A DNA stretch of 18,743 nucleotides. Source: Candidatus Uhrbacteria bacterium (GTDB lineage: Bacteria > Patescibacteriota > Patescibacteriia > 2-12-FULL-60-25). Position 1 is the stretch's first letter. Every line of letters begins with the position of its first letter. Below the pieces are notes generated by a model, which saw only the letters and a list, made by a program, of their open reading frames with translations, had not been told where the DNA came from and did not search any database. This document shows, one piece after another, positions 13,503-18,743 of the stretch. Where the stretch lies: the NCBI GenBank assembly GCA_014728435.1, contig WJLP01000087.1, positions 1-18,743 of the forward strand. Reading direction: 5' to 3'. The position numbers and the translations under genes were made by a program.

Positions 13503-13511
13503 ATTATAACA
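13503..13511 (-). promoter_or_regulatory. Extended -10 promoter of the ROK kinase (leaderless)
   Basis: Minus-strand TGtTATAAT; six bases separate it from the ATG, so transcription should start on the ATG. Confidence 0.75.
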
Positions 13512-13519
13512 TGAGCCCA

Positions 13520-13547
13520 CGTTGTACGAAGTTCGATGTACGTTGTA
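13520..13547 (+). repeat. Heptamer tandem repeat in the divergent promoter region
   Basis: Four in-phase 7-mers: CGTTGTA, CGAAGTT, CGATGTA and CGTTGTA. The final unit supplies the first bases of the -10 box TACAAT. Confidence 0.85.
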
Positions 13548-13551
13548 CAAT
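13522..13551 (+). promoter_or_regulatory. Promoter of the CarboxypepD_reg-like membrane protein
   Basis: -10 TACAAT (13546-13551) ends six bases before a GTG at 13558, with a weak -35 TTGTAC (13522-13527) at 18 bp. It decides the choice of GTG as start. Confidence 0.6.
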
Positions 13552-13557
13552 GGTAAT

Positions 13558-14436
13558 GTGCTAGAGGTTATCGGTTATCATGCGTTGGCGGCCGTGGCTT
13601 ACGGTTTGTTTTTGGCTATGCTGTTGAGGTTGACACGGCCGGCTTATTTGTCGTTTCGGCGGCGCAAGAGCGGGTATGGTGTTGTGTTTAACAGTGTAAC
13701 CGGTAAGCCGGTTTCCATGGCGATTGTGTCGCTGTCCACTTTGGGCGGCAGAACATTCAGGACAGCACCCACAGATAAAGAAGGGAGGTATAATTTAGTA
13801 GCGCCCAAGGGCGATTATATTGTAGAAGTGCGCAAAAAGGGTTTTAGTTTTCCAACAAAGATTTTGAGCAAATCAAGAAATGATTCAGCTTATGATAATA
13901 TTTTGTGCGCCAAACATATTATCGTTACGGATCACGGATCTATTACGGTGAATATTCCCATTGATCCGGAGGGGGGCAAGCGTAAAAAGAATTGGTTTAA
14001 AATTAAAGTGCTGCGCAGTAAGCGTATGCAGGATTTGGTATCTTTCGCCGCGCCTGTTGCGGCTGTGGGATTGGCGTATTTGTTAAGCGATTTTTGGATT
14101 GTTTGGCCTTTGTTGGGTTTGTATTTTGCGGCATTGGTTGCGCGATTTTTGGATTTTAAGCCAGCGCCTCCTCCCTATGGCACGGTGCGCGACGCGGATA
14201 CTAAAAGCCGGCTGGATAAGGTTATGGTACGTATTTTTGACCAAAAAAACGGTAAATTATTGGAAACACAGGTTACGTCCCAAAAGGGGAGATATGCTTT
14301 TGTGGTTAAGAAAGGCAAATATCGCCTATTAGTGCAAAAACAAGGGTATCGCAGTGTGATCATAAATTTTCCGGAAGTTGAGGATGATTATCATTTGCTG
14401 GCAAAAGATGTTTTTCTTCATCGTAAGGAGCGCTAG
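13558..14436 (+). CDS. Membrane protein with two carboxypeptidase-regulatory-like domains
   Basis: 292 residues from GTG. A frame opening at 13522 exists but covers the promoter. Hydrophobic helix at about 5-23, then a first beta-sandwich domain at about 40-100 (GVVFNSVTGKPVSMAIVSL, TDKEGRYNLVAPKGDYIVEV). A basic stretch is followed by two helices at about 160-177 and 179-198. A second copy of the domain lies at about 207-268 (YGTVRDADTKSRLDKVMV, SQKGRYAFVVKKGKYRLLV). The G-x-Y and KG-x-Y signatures match the CarboxypepD_reg-like (transthyretin-like) fold. Such domains are usually extracytoplasmic binding or spacer modules; the partner is unknown. It is divergent from the ROK kinase with 61 bp between start codons. 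Confidence 0.8.
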   Translation: MLEVIGYHALAAVAYGLFLAMLLRLTRPAYLSFRRRKSGYGVVFNSVTGKPVSMAIVSLSTLGGRTFRTAPTDKEGRYNLVAPKGDYIVEVRKKGFSFPTKILSKSRNDSAYDNILCAKHIIVTDHGSITVNIPIDPEGGKRKKNWFKIKVLRSKRMQDLVSFAAPVAAVGLAYLLSDFWIVWPLLGLYFAALVARFLDFKPAPPPYGTVRDADTKSRLDKVMVRIFDQKNGKLLETQVTSQKGRYAFVVKKGKYRLLVQKQGYRSVIINFPEVEDDYHLLAKDVFLHRKER

Positions 14437-14444
14437 TATATTTT

Positions 14445-14483
14445 CCAAATGTAGTATTTGGTGATTGGTCGCGTTAAATGCGA
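14445..14483. repeat. Two short hairpins between membrane-protein genes
   Basis: CCAAAT-GTAGT-ATTTGG (14445-14461) and TCGCGT-TAA-ATGCGA (14469-14483, one G-U pair, 3-nt loop). The second belongs to the CGCGT-loop-ACGCG family seen at 8041 and 9707. No T-tract follows. Confidence 0.65.
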
Positions 14484-14490
14484 TTGGCAT

Positions 14491-14520
14491 TTGACGTGTT
14501 TAGCGGGTTATGTTTAGATT
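14491..14520 (+). promoter_or_regulatory. Promoter of the SPFH gene
   Basis: TTGACG (14491-14496), 18-bp spacer, TAGATT (14515-14520); start codon 14 bases further, leader about eight bases, no Shine-Dalgarno. Confidence 0.55.
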
Positions 14521-14534
14521 AATTTAGCTAAATT

Positions 14535-15350
14535 ATGCAAAATATTTCACATATGTTAAATGATAAAAAGGTATCTTGGACATCCGGGGTCGCGGTTATA
14601 GTTATTTTGGCTGTGTTGCTGGGTTTTATGTCTGTAGGCACGATAAACGCCGGTGAAAGAGGGGTTTTACTGCAGTTTGGCGCGGTAACCGGTCATGTGT
14701 ATGATGAGGGCCTGTATTTTAAGATTCCGTTTGTACAGAGTGTTGTTAAGTTGGATGTTAAGGTGCAAAAGACCGAGGTGGGCGCGGATGCGTCCAGTAA
14801 AGATCTGCAAATTGTAAACAGTACCGTGGCATTAAATTTTAAGTTGGATGCGGGGAAAGTGGATGAGCTTTATCAAAATGTTGGCAAAAACTATGAAGAT
14901 CGTTTAATCGATCCGTCGTTGCAGGAATCCGTGAAAGCGGCAACCGCGATGTATACCGCAGAAGAATTGATTACCAAGCGCAGTGAGGTCAGGGAAGCGA
15001 TTAAGGTTAATTTGAAAGAAAAGCTTGAGCCGCAAGGTATTTTGGTAGAGGAGTTTAATATTGTGGATTTTTCTTTCAGTACGGCATTTAACGCGGCTAT
15101 TGAAGATAAGGTAACAGCAGAGCAAAGAGCGATTGCCGCGAAAAATAAGTTGGAGCAAGTTAAGTTTGAGGCTGAGCAAAAAATTGCGGAAGCAAGGGGC
15201 AGAGCAGAGGCGATTCGCATCGAGTCGGAAGCCTTGAAGACTAATGATAAGATCATTGATATGCGGTTTATTGAAGCTTGGGACGGCAAATTGCCGGTTG
15301 TAATGGGGCAGACCGCTAATTTGATGGATATTTCCTCGATTATAAAATAA
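14535..15350 (+). CDS. SPFH/prohibitin-family membrane protein
   Basis: 271 residues. One membrane helix at about 17-34, followed by VGTINAGERGVLLQFGAVTGHVYDEGLYFKIPF, the classic opening of the prohibitin SPFH domain. VQKTEVGADASSKDLQIVN and ALNFKLDAGKVDELYQNVG continue it. From about 190 an Ala/Glu/Lys-rich helix (TAEQRAIAAKNKLEQVKFEAEQKIAEARGRAEA) forms the coiled coil. The C-terminus has WDGKLPVVMG. Family members form ring-like membrane scaffolds that often modulate FtsH-type proteases; no protease gene is adjacent here. An ATG at 14553 is a possible later start. Confidence 0.93.
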   Translation: MQNISHMLNDKKVSWTSGVAVIVILAVLLGFMSVGTINAGERGVLLQFGAVTGHVYDEGLYFKIPFVQSVVKLDVKVQKTEVGADASSKDLQIVNSTVALNFKLDAGKVDELYQNVGKNYEDRLIDPSLQESVKAATAMYTAEELITKRSEVREAIKVNLKEKLEPQGILVEEFNIVDFSFSTAFNAAIEDKVTAEQRAIAAKNKLEQVKFEAEQKIAEARGRAEAIRIESEALKTNDKIIDMRFIEAWDGKLPVVMGQTANLMDISSIIK

Positions 15351-15428
15351 TGTTAAACTAAAATTAAAGAATAGCTAATAAATAACAAAAATTAAACAGA
15401 TTCACAACAGATTAAACTTGGAGGATTT

Positions 15429-15434
15429 TATACT
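15429..15434 (+). promoter_or_regulatory. -10 box of the small disordered-protein gene
   Basis: TATACT, 14 bases before the ATG at 15449. A GGAGG at 15420-15424 lies upstream of this -10 and about 24 bases from the ATG, too far to act as a Shine-Dalgarno. Confidence 0.5.
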
Positions 15435-15448
15435 TAATTAGAAATCAT

Positions 15449-15748
15449 ATGTCTTTTTGGCAAAAATTGTTTGGTAAGAAAACCGAGGATGAAGCTCAAC
15501 AAAATGAGCAAAGTGCACAATCCGATGTAAATCAGGCGATGGCCAATTCCACGCAAGCTGAACCTGTTCAGCCCGTGGCTCCGCAGGCCGAGGCTGAGCC
15601 AACTCCGCAGCCAATGCCGGCTCCCGCGCCTGAGCCGTCACAAACACCAGCGCCGCCGGTTACCGAGACTCCGCAAAACGCGGAGCAAACGACTCCGGAG
15701 ACGCCGGCAACAGAGTCAGCACCCGAATCAGGTGGCAAGGAGTGGTAA
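15449..15748 (+). CDS. Small Pro/Ala/Glu/Gln-rich disordered protein with amphipathic N-terminus
   Basis: 99 residues. Residues 1-11, MSFWQKLFGKK, form a short amphipathic basic-aromatic helix of the kind that docks to membranes. The rest is low complexity and acidic, with P-x-P and A-E-P runs and no predicted fold, ending GGKEW. It cannot be assigned a family. It has a -10 box and terminator of its own. It might tether or space a partner at the membrane, possibly with the SPFH protein upstream, but that is inference. The opposite-strand frame is also low complexity and has no start signal. Confidence 0.7.
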   Translation: MSFWQKLFGKKTEDEAQQNEQSAQSDVNQAMANSTQAEPVQPVAPQAEAEPTPQPMPAPAPEPSQTPAPPVTETPQNAEQTTPETPATESAPESGGKEW

Positions 15749-15763
15749 GAGTGTTTGCCGGTA

Positions 15764-15797
15764 AAAAAAGACCGTCTTTGTGAGGCGGCTTTTTATT
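15764..15797 (+). terminator. Rho-independent terminator of the small disordered-protein gene
   Basis: AAAAAG-CCGTC arms (one bulged A) pair with GGCGG-CTTTTT around loop TTTGTGA. The A- and T-runs at both ends could allow bidirectional use. Confidence 0.8.
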
Positions 15798-15912
15798 TAA
15801 ATGGGGTTATGGAAACTTTCCCAAATATTACCCAAGTAAATTCAAATATAACCTAACTATTGTTTAATGTTTGGTATGATTTATAACTTGGGAGAAATTC
15901 GGTGTATTTGAT

Positions 15913-17238
15913 TTAGACGATCATTGGAAGTTCTTCAACTTCCACGGTTTTGCCCGTGATAATGCTTTCGATGCGGTAGGCGCCGTGTTGAGGAGCTTCC
16001 ATGTAGCCGTTCCAGGCGGCGCGCGCCAAACCGCCGGAGTTGATCCAGTCAAACAGCCATTCATTGGCATATTTGGGATTGGCTTGGTCAACACCCGCGC
16101 CGATGTACATGAGCCAAGTGCGGTTAAAATCTTCCTGACTGCCGATTGTGGGTGCCATCAGGATAGGCATGCCCAGCGCGCAATAAAAGGACATTTCACT
16201 GGGTTTGGTCCAAACGATGTCGGTTTTACGCAATACTTGGTTGAATTTTTTAAAATATGATTTACGGTCCGGAAAGTAATCAATAAATATTTTTTTGTCG
16301 ATTAAATTTTTCATGCCCAGTTGTTTGACCGTGCTTTCAAATTGCTTAGCTACGATTTTTTTAGTACCGGCCATGAGCCTTAAACGGAGTTTATTGCGTT
16401 TGATGGGACTTTTAAGGCTGGTGAGTATATCCATAGCCAGTTGCCTTTGGGCTCCCGCGCCGCCGATGGCAAACATTAGAGTAAGCGGGTGATCTTTTTT
16501 TACATTGCACGAACCCACACCAACTTCGCTTTCGATGGTTTTGAAATATTTTTTCAAAAAGATGCCTTGCGGGTCTAGATTGCAGATTCTATGCATCATG
16601 TCTTTTTTACAGGTTTCATTGTTTAAGCCGCCGATTACTTCACGGGGCAAGGGGAAGCCTGTATGGAAAATGTTTTCACCGCGTACGCCGTAAAGTTTGA
16701 GACGTTCAACAACGCGGCCGTTGGGGGCAAAGTATTTGATGCGTGATTTTTTAGGGTCTTTGGGCACCCAAACTCGCGCCATGTCGGCATCACAAACTTG
16801 GCAATAAATATCACCCGGGTAATCGAATACTTCGGCCGCGAAAGCGCCGGTAAAAAAGGTGCAAATTAGCGGTTTTGGGTCTTTGGCCAGCTTATCGATT
16901 AAATGCTTGCCCATGCCTAATTTTTCGATCATGTAATAAGTTTGGTGGACTTGGTAGGTGGGGTCGGATAAATCACGGCGCGGATAGAATTCGTCGATTT
17001 CCTGGATTTTGTCCATGATAGCAAAAGCAATGTCGCCGATTAAAGGGATGGGTTTGAGGCGGGAGACGTATTCATAGCCTCGGCGGCTTTGTGACCAGAG
17101 TTTTTTGTCGCGTTTGGGGATACCGGGGTAATCATTCATTTTGATGATACCGCCGTCCGCGATTTCTTTGAGGGCATAGGCTGCACGGTCGTGGCCATAG
17201 CCCATGTTTACGGAGAGCACGTAAGCAGGTTTGCTCAT
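15913..17238 (-). CDS. GT-B glycosyltransferase of MGDG-synthase/MurG-like type
   Basis: 441 residues. The N-terminus PAYVLSVNMGYGHDRAAYAL (4-23) is the G-x-GH-x-x-A-A opening of the monogalactosyldiacylglycerol synthase and GT28 group. The C-terminal half has LTLMFAIGGAGAQRQLAMDIL, the glycine-rich nucleotide-binding turn. Then comes DIVWTKPSEMSFYCALGMPILMAPTIGSQEDFNRTWLMYIGAG, which aligns with the MurG-type donor-sugar region. No membrane helix is evident, so it is probably a peripheral inner-leaflet enzyme. Acceptor (lipid or lipid-linked sugar) and donor cannot be told from sequence. The stop is TAA. The 3' side of the plus-strand terminator at 15764-15797 may serve both genes. Confidence 0.82.
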   Translation of the reverse strand: MSKPAYVLSVNMGYGHDRAAYALKEIADGGIIKMNDYPGIPKRDKKLWSQSRRGYEYVSRLKPIPLIGDIAFAIMDKIQEIDEFYPRRDLSDPTYQVHQTYYMIEKLGMGKHLIDKLAKDPKPLICTFFTGAFAAEVFDYPGDIYCQVCDADMARVWVPKDPKKSRIKYFAPNGRVVERLKLYGVRGENIFHTGFPLPREVIGGLNNETCKKDMMHRICNLDPQGIFLKKYFKTIESEVGVGSCNVKKDHPLTLMFAIGGAGAQRQLAMDILTSLKSPIKRNKLRLRLMAGTKKIVAKQFESTVKQLGMKNLIDKKIFIDYFPDRKSYFKKFNQVLRKTDIVWTKPSEMSFYCALGMPILMAPTIGSQEDFNRTWLMYIGAGVDQANPKYANEWLFDWINSGGLARAAWNGYMEAPQHGAYRIESIITGKTVEVEELPMIV

Positions 17239-17270
17239 AACAATTACAAATTATCAATTACAAATTACAA
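17236..17270 (-). repeat. Heptamer tandem repeat abutting the glycosyltransferase start codon
   Basis: In plus-strand reading: CATAACA, ATTACAA, ATTATCA, ATTACAA, ATTACAA, all in 7-nt phase, with the start codon complement (CAT) forming the first three bases. In the mRNA this is the leader immediately 5' of ATG. Confidence 0.88.
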
Positions 17271-17295
17271 ATGATTGTGTCGCCGAAGCGAATTT

Positions 17296-17330
17296 ATTAT
17301 ATTTTAGCATAAAAGTGATGAAGAGTTGAA
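17296..17330 (-). promoter_or_regulatory. Promoter of the GT-B gene
   Basis: Minus-strand TTCAAC (17330-17325), 18-bp spacer, extended -10 TGcTAAAAT (17309-17301); TATAAT also at 17301-17296. The leader of about 50-60 nt holds a TCGC-TTCG-GCGA stem with a UUCG tetraloop (17291-17280) and then the heptamers. Confidence 0.6.
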
Positions 17331-17355
17331 TTTTCTATATAAACTATAACTAAAC

Positions 17356-17384
17356 AGTCCTAGTACTTAGTCTTAGTCCTAGTA
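17356..17384. repeat. Direct repeat AGTCCTAGTA x2
   Basis: Ten identical bases at 17356-17365 and 17375-17384, a 19-base period, with TTAGTC in between. It lies between the nucleotidyltransferase 3' end and the GT-B promoter; it could be a binding site pair or decayed repeat. Confidence 0.6.
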
Positions 17385-17449
17385 TTTTGTTTAATTTTAG
17401 ATAATAATCCTGTTCATCGTTGCTATCTGAAATGATGGCAGTTGGGATT

Positions 17450-18559
17450 TTAATTTGAAGATTTTGAGCGACCGAACCCGCTATGTTTGGGTAATTGAGT
17501 ATAGTCTTCGTCGTAGCCCATCTTGTCGTAATACTCTATCCATTCGAGTTCATGTTCGAATTGCCAATTGGGCGCGTGTCTAAAGTAAAAATAGTCATCT
17601 TCCATCGCATCCATTATGTACTCCAGTGCTTGATCGGCATTTTGTATCTCGTCTGGGAGTTGCTCGTGTTTAACTAACTGTTGGACAAAATTATCTGCTA
17701 CTTGCGCATCAATTTCATAGGCGCGGTCTAATTGCAGTGCAATCCAGAAAAACGAGATACCTTCTTCATTAAATTGCCAATCTTCTACATTTTCGATTGA
17801 CGCATCATCATAACGCTTGATCGCTTCCGCATAAAATCTTAATATTTTTGAAAGCATTTTAGGCCCAACGCGTCCCGTGCTACTATAATTGAACTTTTCA
17901 AAGTCGGTTATTCTTAAAATGTGTCGAATATTATCTAAAATACATATCTGGGTTGCGAATATTGCCTTGTCGCTGGCCAATACCTCGTTGATGGTTAAAT
18001 CGCGGTTGGAAAAATAATCATCAAAATTGCTAATTGGCTCTGTGCCGTAGCCATGTTCATAATCATCGGGCATGAATTCTTGAGCAATTTTATCATCAGC
18101 TCCTTTATATGGTTCGCTTTCTGATAATCTTACAACATCGATATCACGCGGTTTGTAAGATGGATCTATATTTAAGGATCTTAATAAAAGTGCTCGAGCG
18201 GCACTACCTTTATAGCCGTATCCTTCGGGCAATTTTTTATCGCTGAAATGATTGAGAACAGGAATTTCGTATAATACGGCACCTTCATCAAGGTAATCTA
18301 TTATCTTGTAAAATTTTATATTTTTGTAAATTTTTTCGGGGACGTGATATTTTTGTAGGATTTTATCCATCGAAATGCTTTTTGTTATTTCTTCGACTTT
18401 TTTTGTTTTTTCTCTAGCTTTTTCTGCTCTAATCGCGGAAAGGTGGATTTCGGGCAGGTGTAAGCTCTTGGCCTCGACTTTAAGATCGATGACAGGATTA
18501 AAAGGCTCTTGAAAGGGTTGTTCAGTTTGATTGTTTGCTACAAATGGGTTTTCTGACAT
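17450..18559 (-). CDS. Divergent nucleotidyltransferase with poly(A) polymerase/CCA-enzyme head signature
   Basis: 369 residues. An acidic, charged N-terminal 110 residues is unassigned. Then GYKGSAARALLLRSL (115-129) corresponds to the GG-x-VRD-x-LLG loop of class II CCA-adding enzymes and poly(A) polymerases. PRDIDVVRL (138-146) supplies the two catalytic carboxylates DxD (Asp139, Asp141), and SNRDLTINEVLA (184-195) matches RRDFTINALA. Later VGPKMLSKILRFYAEAI resembles EDPxRLLRAxRF. The first glycine pair is altered (KGSAAR), so substrate may differ from CCA ends. The rest of the C-terminus is acidic and Tyr/Trp-rich with no HD motif seen. tRNA repair, RNA tailing or toxin-like nucleotidyl transfer are all possible. 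Confidence 0.7.
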   Translation of the reverse strand: MSENPFVANNQTEQPFQEPFNPVIDLKVEAKSLHLPEIHLSAIRAEKAREKTKKVEEITKSISMDKILQKYHVPEKIYKNIKFYKIIDYLDEGAVLYEIPVLNHFSDKKLPEGYGYKGSAARALLLRSLNIDPSYKPRDIDVVRLSESEPYKGADDKIAQEFMPDDYEHGYGTEPISNFDDYFSNRDLTINEVLASDKAIFATQICILDNIRHILRITDFEKFNYSSTGRVGPKMLSKILRFYAEAIKRYDDASIENVEDWQFNEEGISFFWIALQLDRAYEIDAQVADNFVQQLVKHEQLPDEIQNADQALEYIMDAMEDDYFYFRHAPNWQFEHELEWIEYYDKMGYDEDYTQLPKHSGFGRSKSSN

Positions 18560-18571
18560 AACTTAACTGAT

Positions 18572-18580
18572 ATAATAGCA
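18572..18580 (-). promoter_or_regulatory. Extended -10 promoter of the nucleotidyltransferase gene
   Basis: Minus-strand TGcTATTAT; the ATG at 18559 is 12 bases downstream, leader about six bases. It lies just past the transposase stop codon. Confidence 0.6.
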
Positions 18581-18587
18581 TGTCAGT

Positions 18588-18743
18588 TTAGGTGAGAGAA
18601 GTATTTGTACGCGCCCACCCAACTTTGCACTCCTTGCTTGATTCTTGATTTAAAATATACCCAATGGGCGTCATTTTGTTTAGGGAGCGATGAACTCTCT
18701 TACTGTTATACCAAATTAACCAGTCGGCAAGCCTTCGGTTAAA
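18588..18743 (-). CDS. Partial rve-type (IS3/IS481-like) transposase, C-terminal 51 residues
   Basis: Minus strand, open from the window edge to TAA at 18590-18588. The translation contains FNRRLADWLIWYNSKRVHRS and then LNKMTPIGYI, which is the characteristic end of DDE integrase-core transposases (F-N-x-x-L-x-D-W-L-x-x-Y-N-x-x-R-x-H-x-x-L, then K-x-P). The catalytic Asp residues would lie outside the window. No inverted repeat end is recognisable between this stop and the nucleotidyltransferase promoter, so whether the element is intact cannot be judged. It is a likely source of local rearrangement. Confidence 0.85.
   Translation of the reverse strand, partial: FNRRLADWLIWYNSKRVHRSLNKMTPIGYILNQESSKECKVGWARTNTSLT

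Noticed and set aside
15831..15892. Inverted repeat CCCAAGT/ACTTGGG with a TGgTATGAT-like box between glycosyltransferase and small protein genes
   Set aside because: Arms of 7 bp at 48-bp spacing and no downstream plus-strand gene; could be chance. Not enough to call an antisense promoter.

Overview
The window looks like chromosome from a small-genome bacterium of the Candidate Phyla Radiation (Patescibacteria, probably a Parcubacteria-type lineage). This is an inference from gene content and style. MurF lacks its usual N-terminal domain. There is a FAM173-like membrane methyltransferase, a Lipoprotein_15 protein, a TreT-type glycosyltransferase, bactofilin-like and SPFH membrane proteins, and single-gene transcription units with very short leaders. 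The genetic code is the standard bacterial one: long genes carry no in-frame TGA, and TGA ends murF and the ROK kinase gene.

Layout. 1-707: the 5' end of a minus-strand gene running off the edge, then tRNA-Pro(CGG) between partial direct repeats of itself, two terminator-like hairpins and a cluster of palindromes. 708-4574: a ParB/Srx-like protein, a U32-family (TrhP/RlhA-like) protein, a membrane-anchored FAM173-like methyltransferase and a cysteine-rich secreted or anchored protein. 4798-9588: rarA, an FtsI-type transpeptidase and murF, with repeat-rich intergenic DNA. 9633-10136: tRNA-Glu(CTC), paired hairpins, a terminator and a GIY-YIG protein. 10232-11386: a bactofilin-like membrane protein interrupted by one in-frame TGA. 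11492-13496: treT convergent with a compact ROK kinase. 13558-15748: a membrane protein with two carboxypeptidase-regulatory-like domains, an SPFH protein and a small disordered Pro/Ala/Glu-rich protein. 15913-18559, minus strand: a GT-B glycosyltransferase and a divergent PcnB/CCA-type nucleotidyltransferase. 18588-18743: the C-terminus of an rve-type transposase entering from the right edge.

Working together. Most genes concern the envelope (FtsI, MurF, GT-B enzyme, SPFH, bactofilin-like, cysteine-rich protein), with single genes for replication repair (rarA), RNA modification or processing (U32 protein, nucleotidyltransferase) and trehalose/glucose metabolism (treT plus ROK). Nearly every gene has its own promoter, so these are neighbours rather than operons.

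Three things do not fit a plain gene list. First, most -10 boxes lie 6-14 nt from the start codon, which implies leaderless or near-leaderless mRNAs; only one gene has a clear Shine-Dalgarno sequence. Second, most gaps between genes contain degenerate 7-nt tandem repeats alternating with short palindromes, many with 3-nt loops. Third, the cysteine-rich protein repeats a symmetrical six-cysteine module four times.
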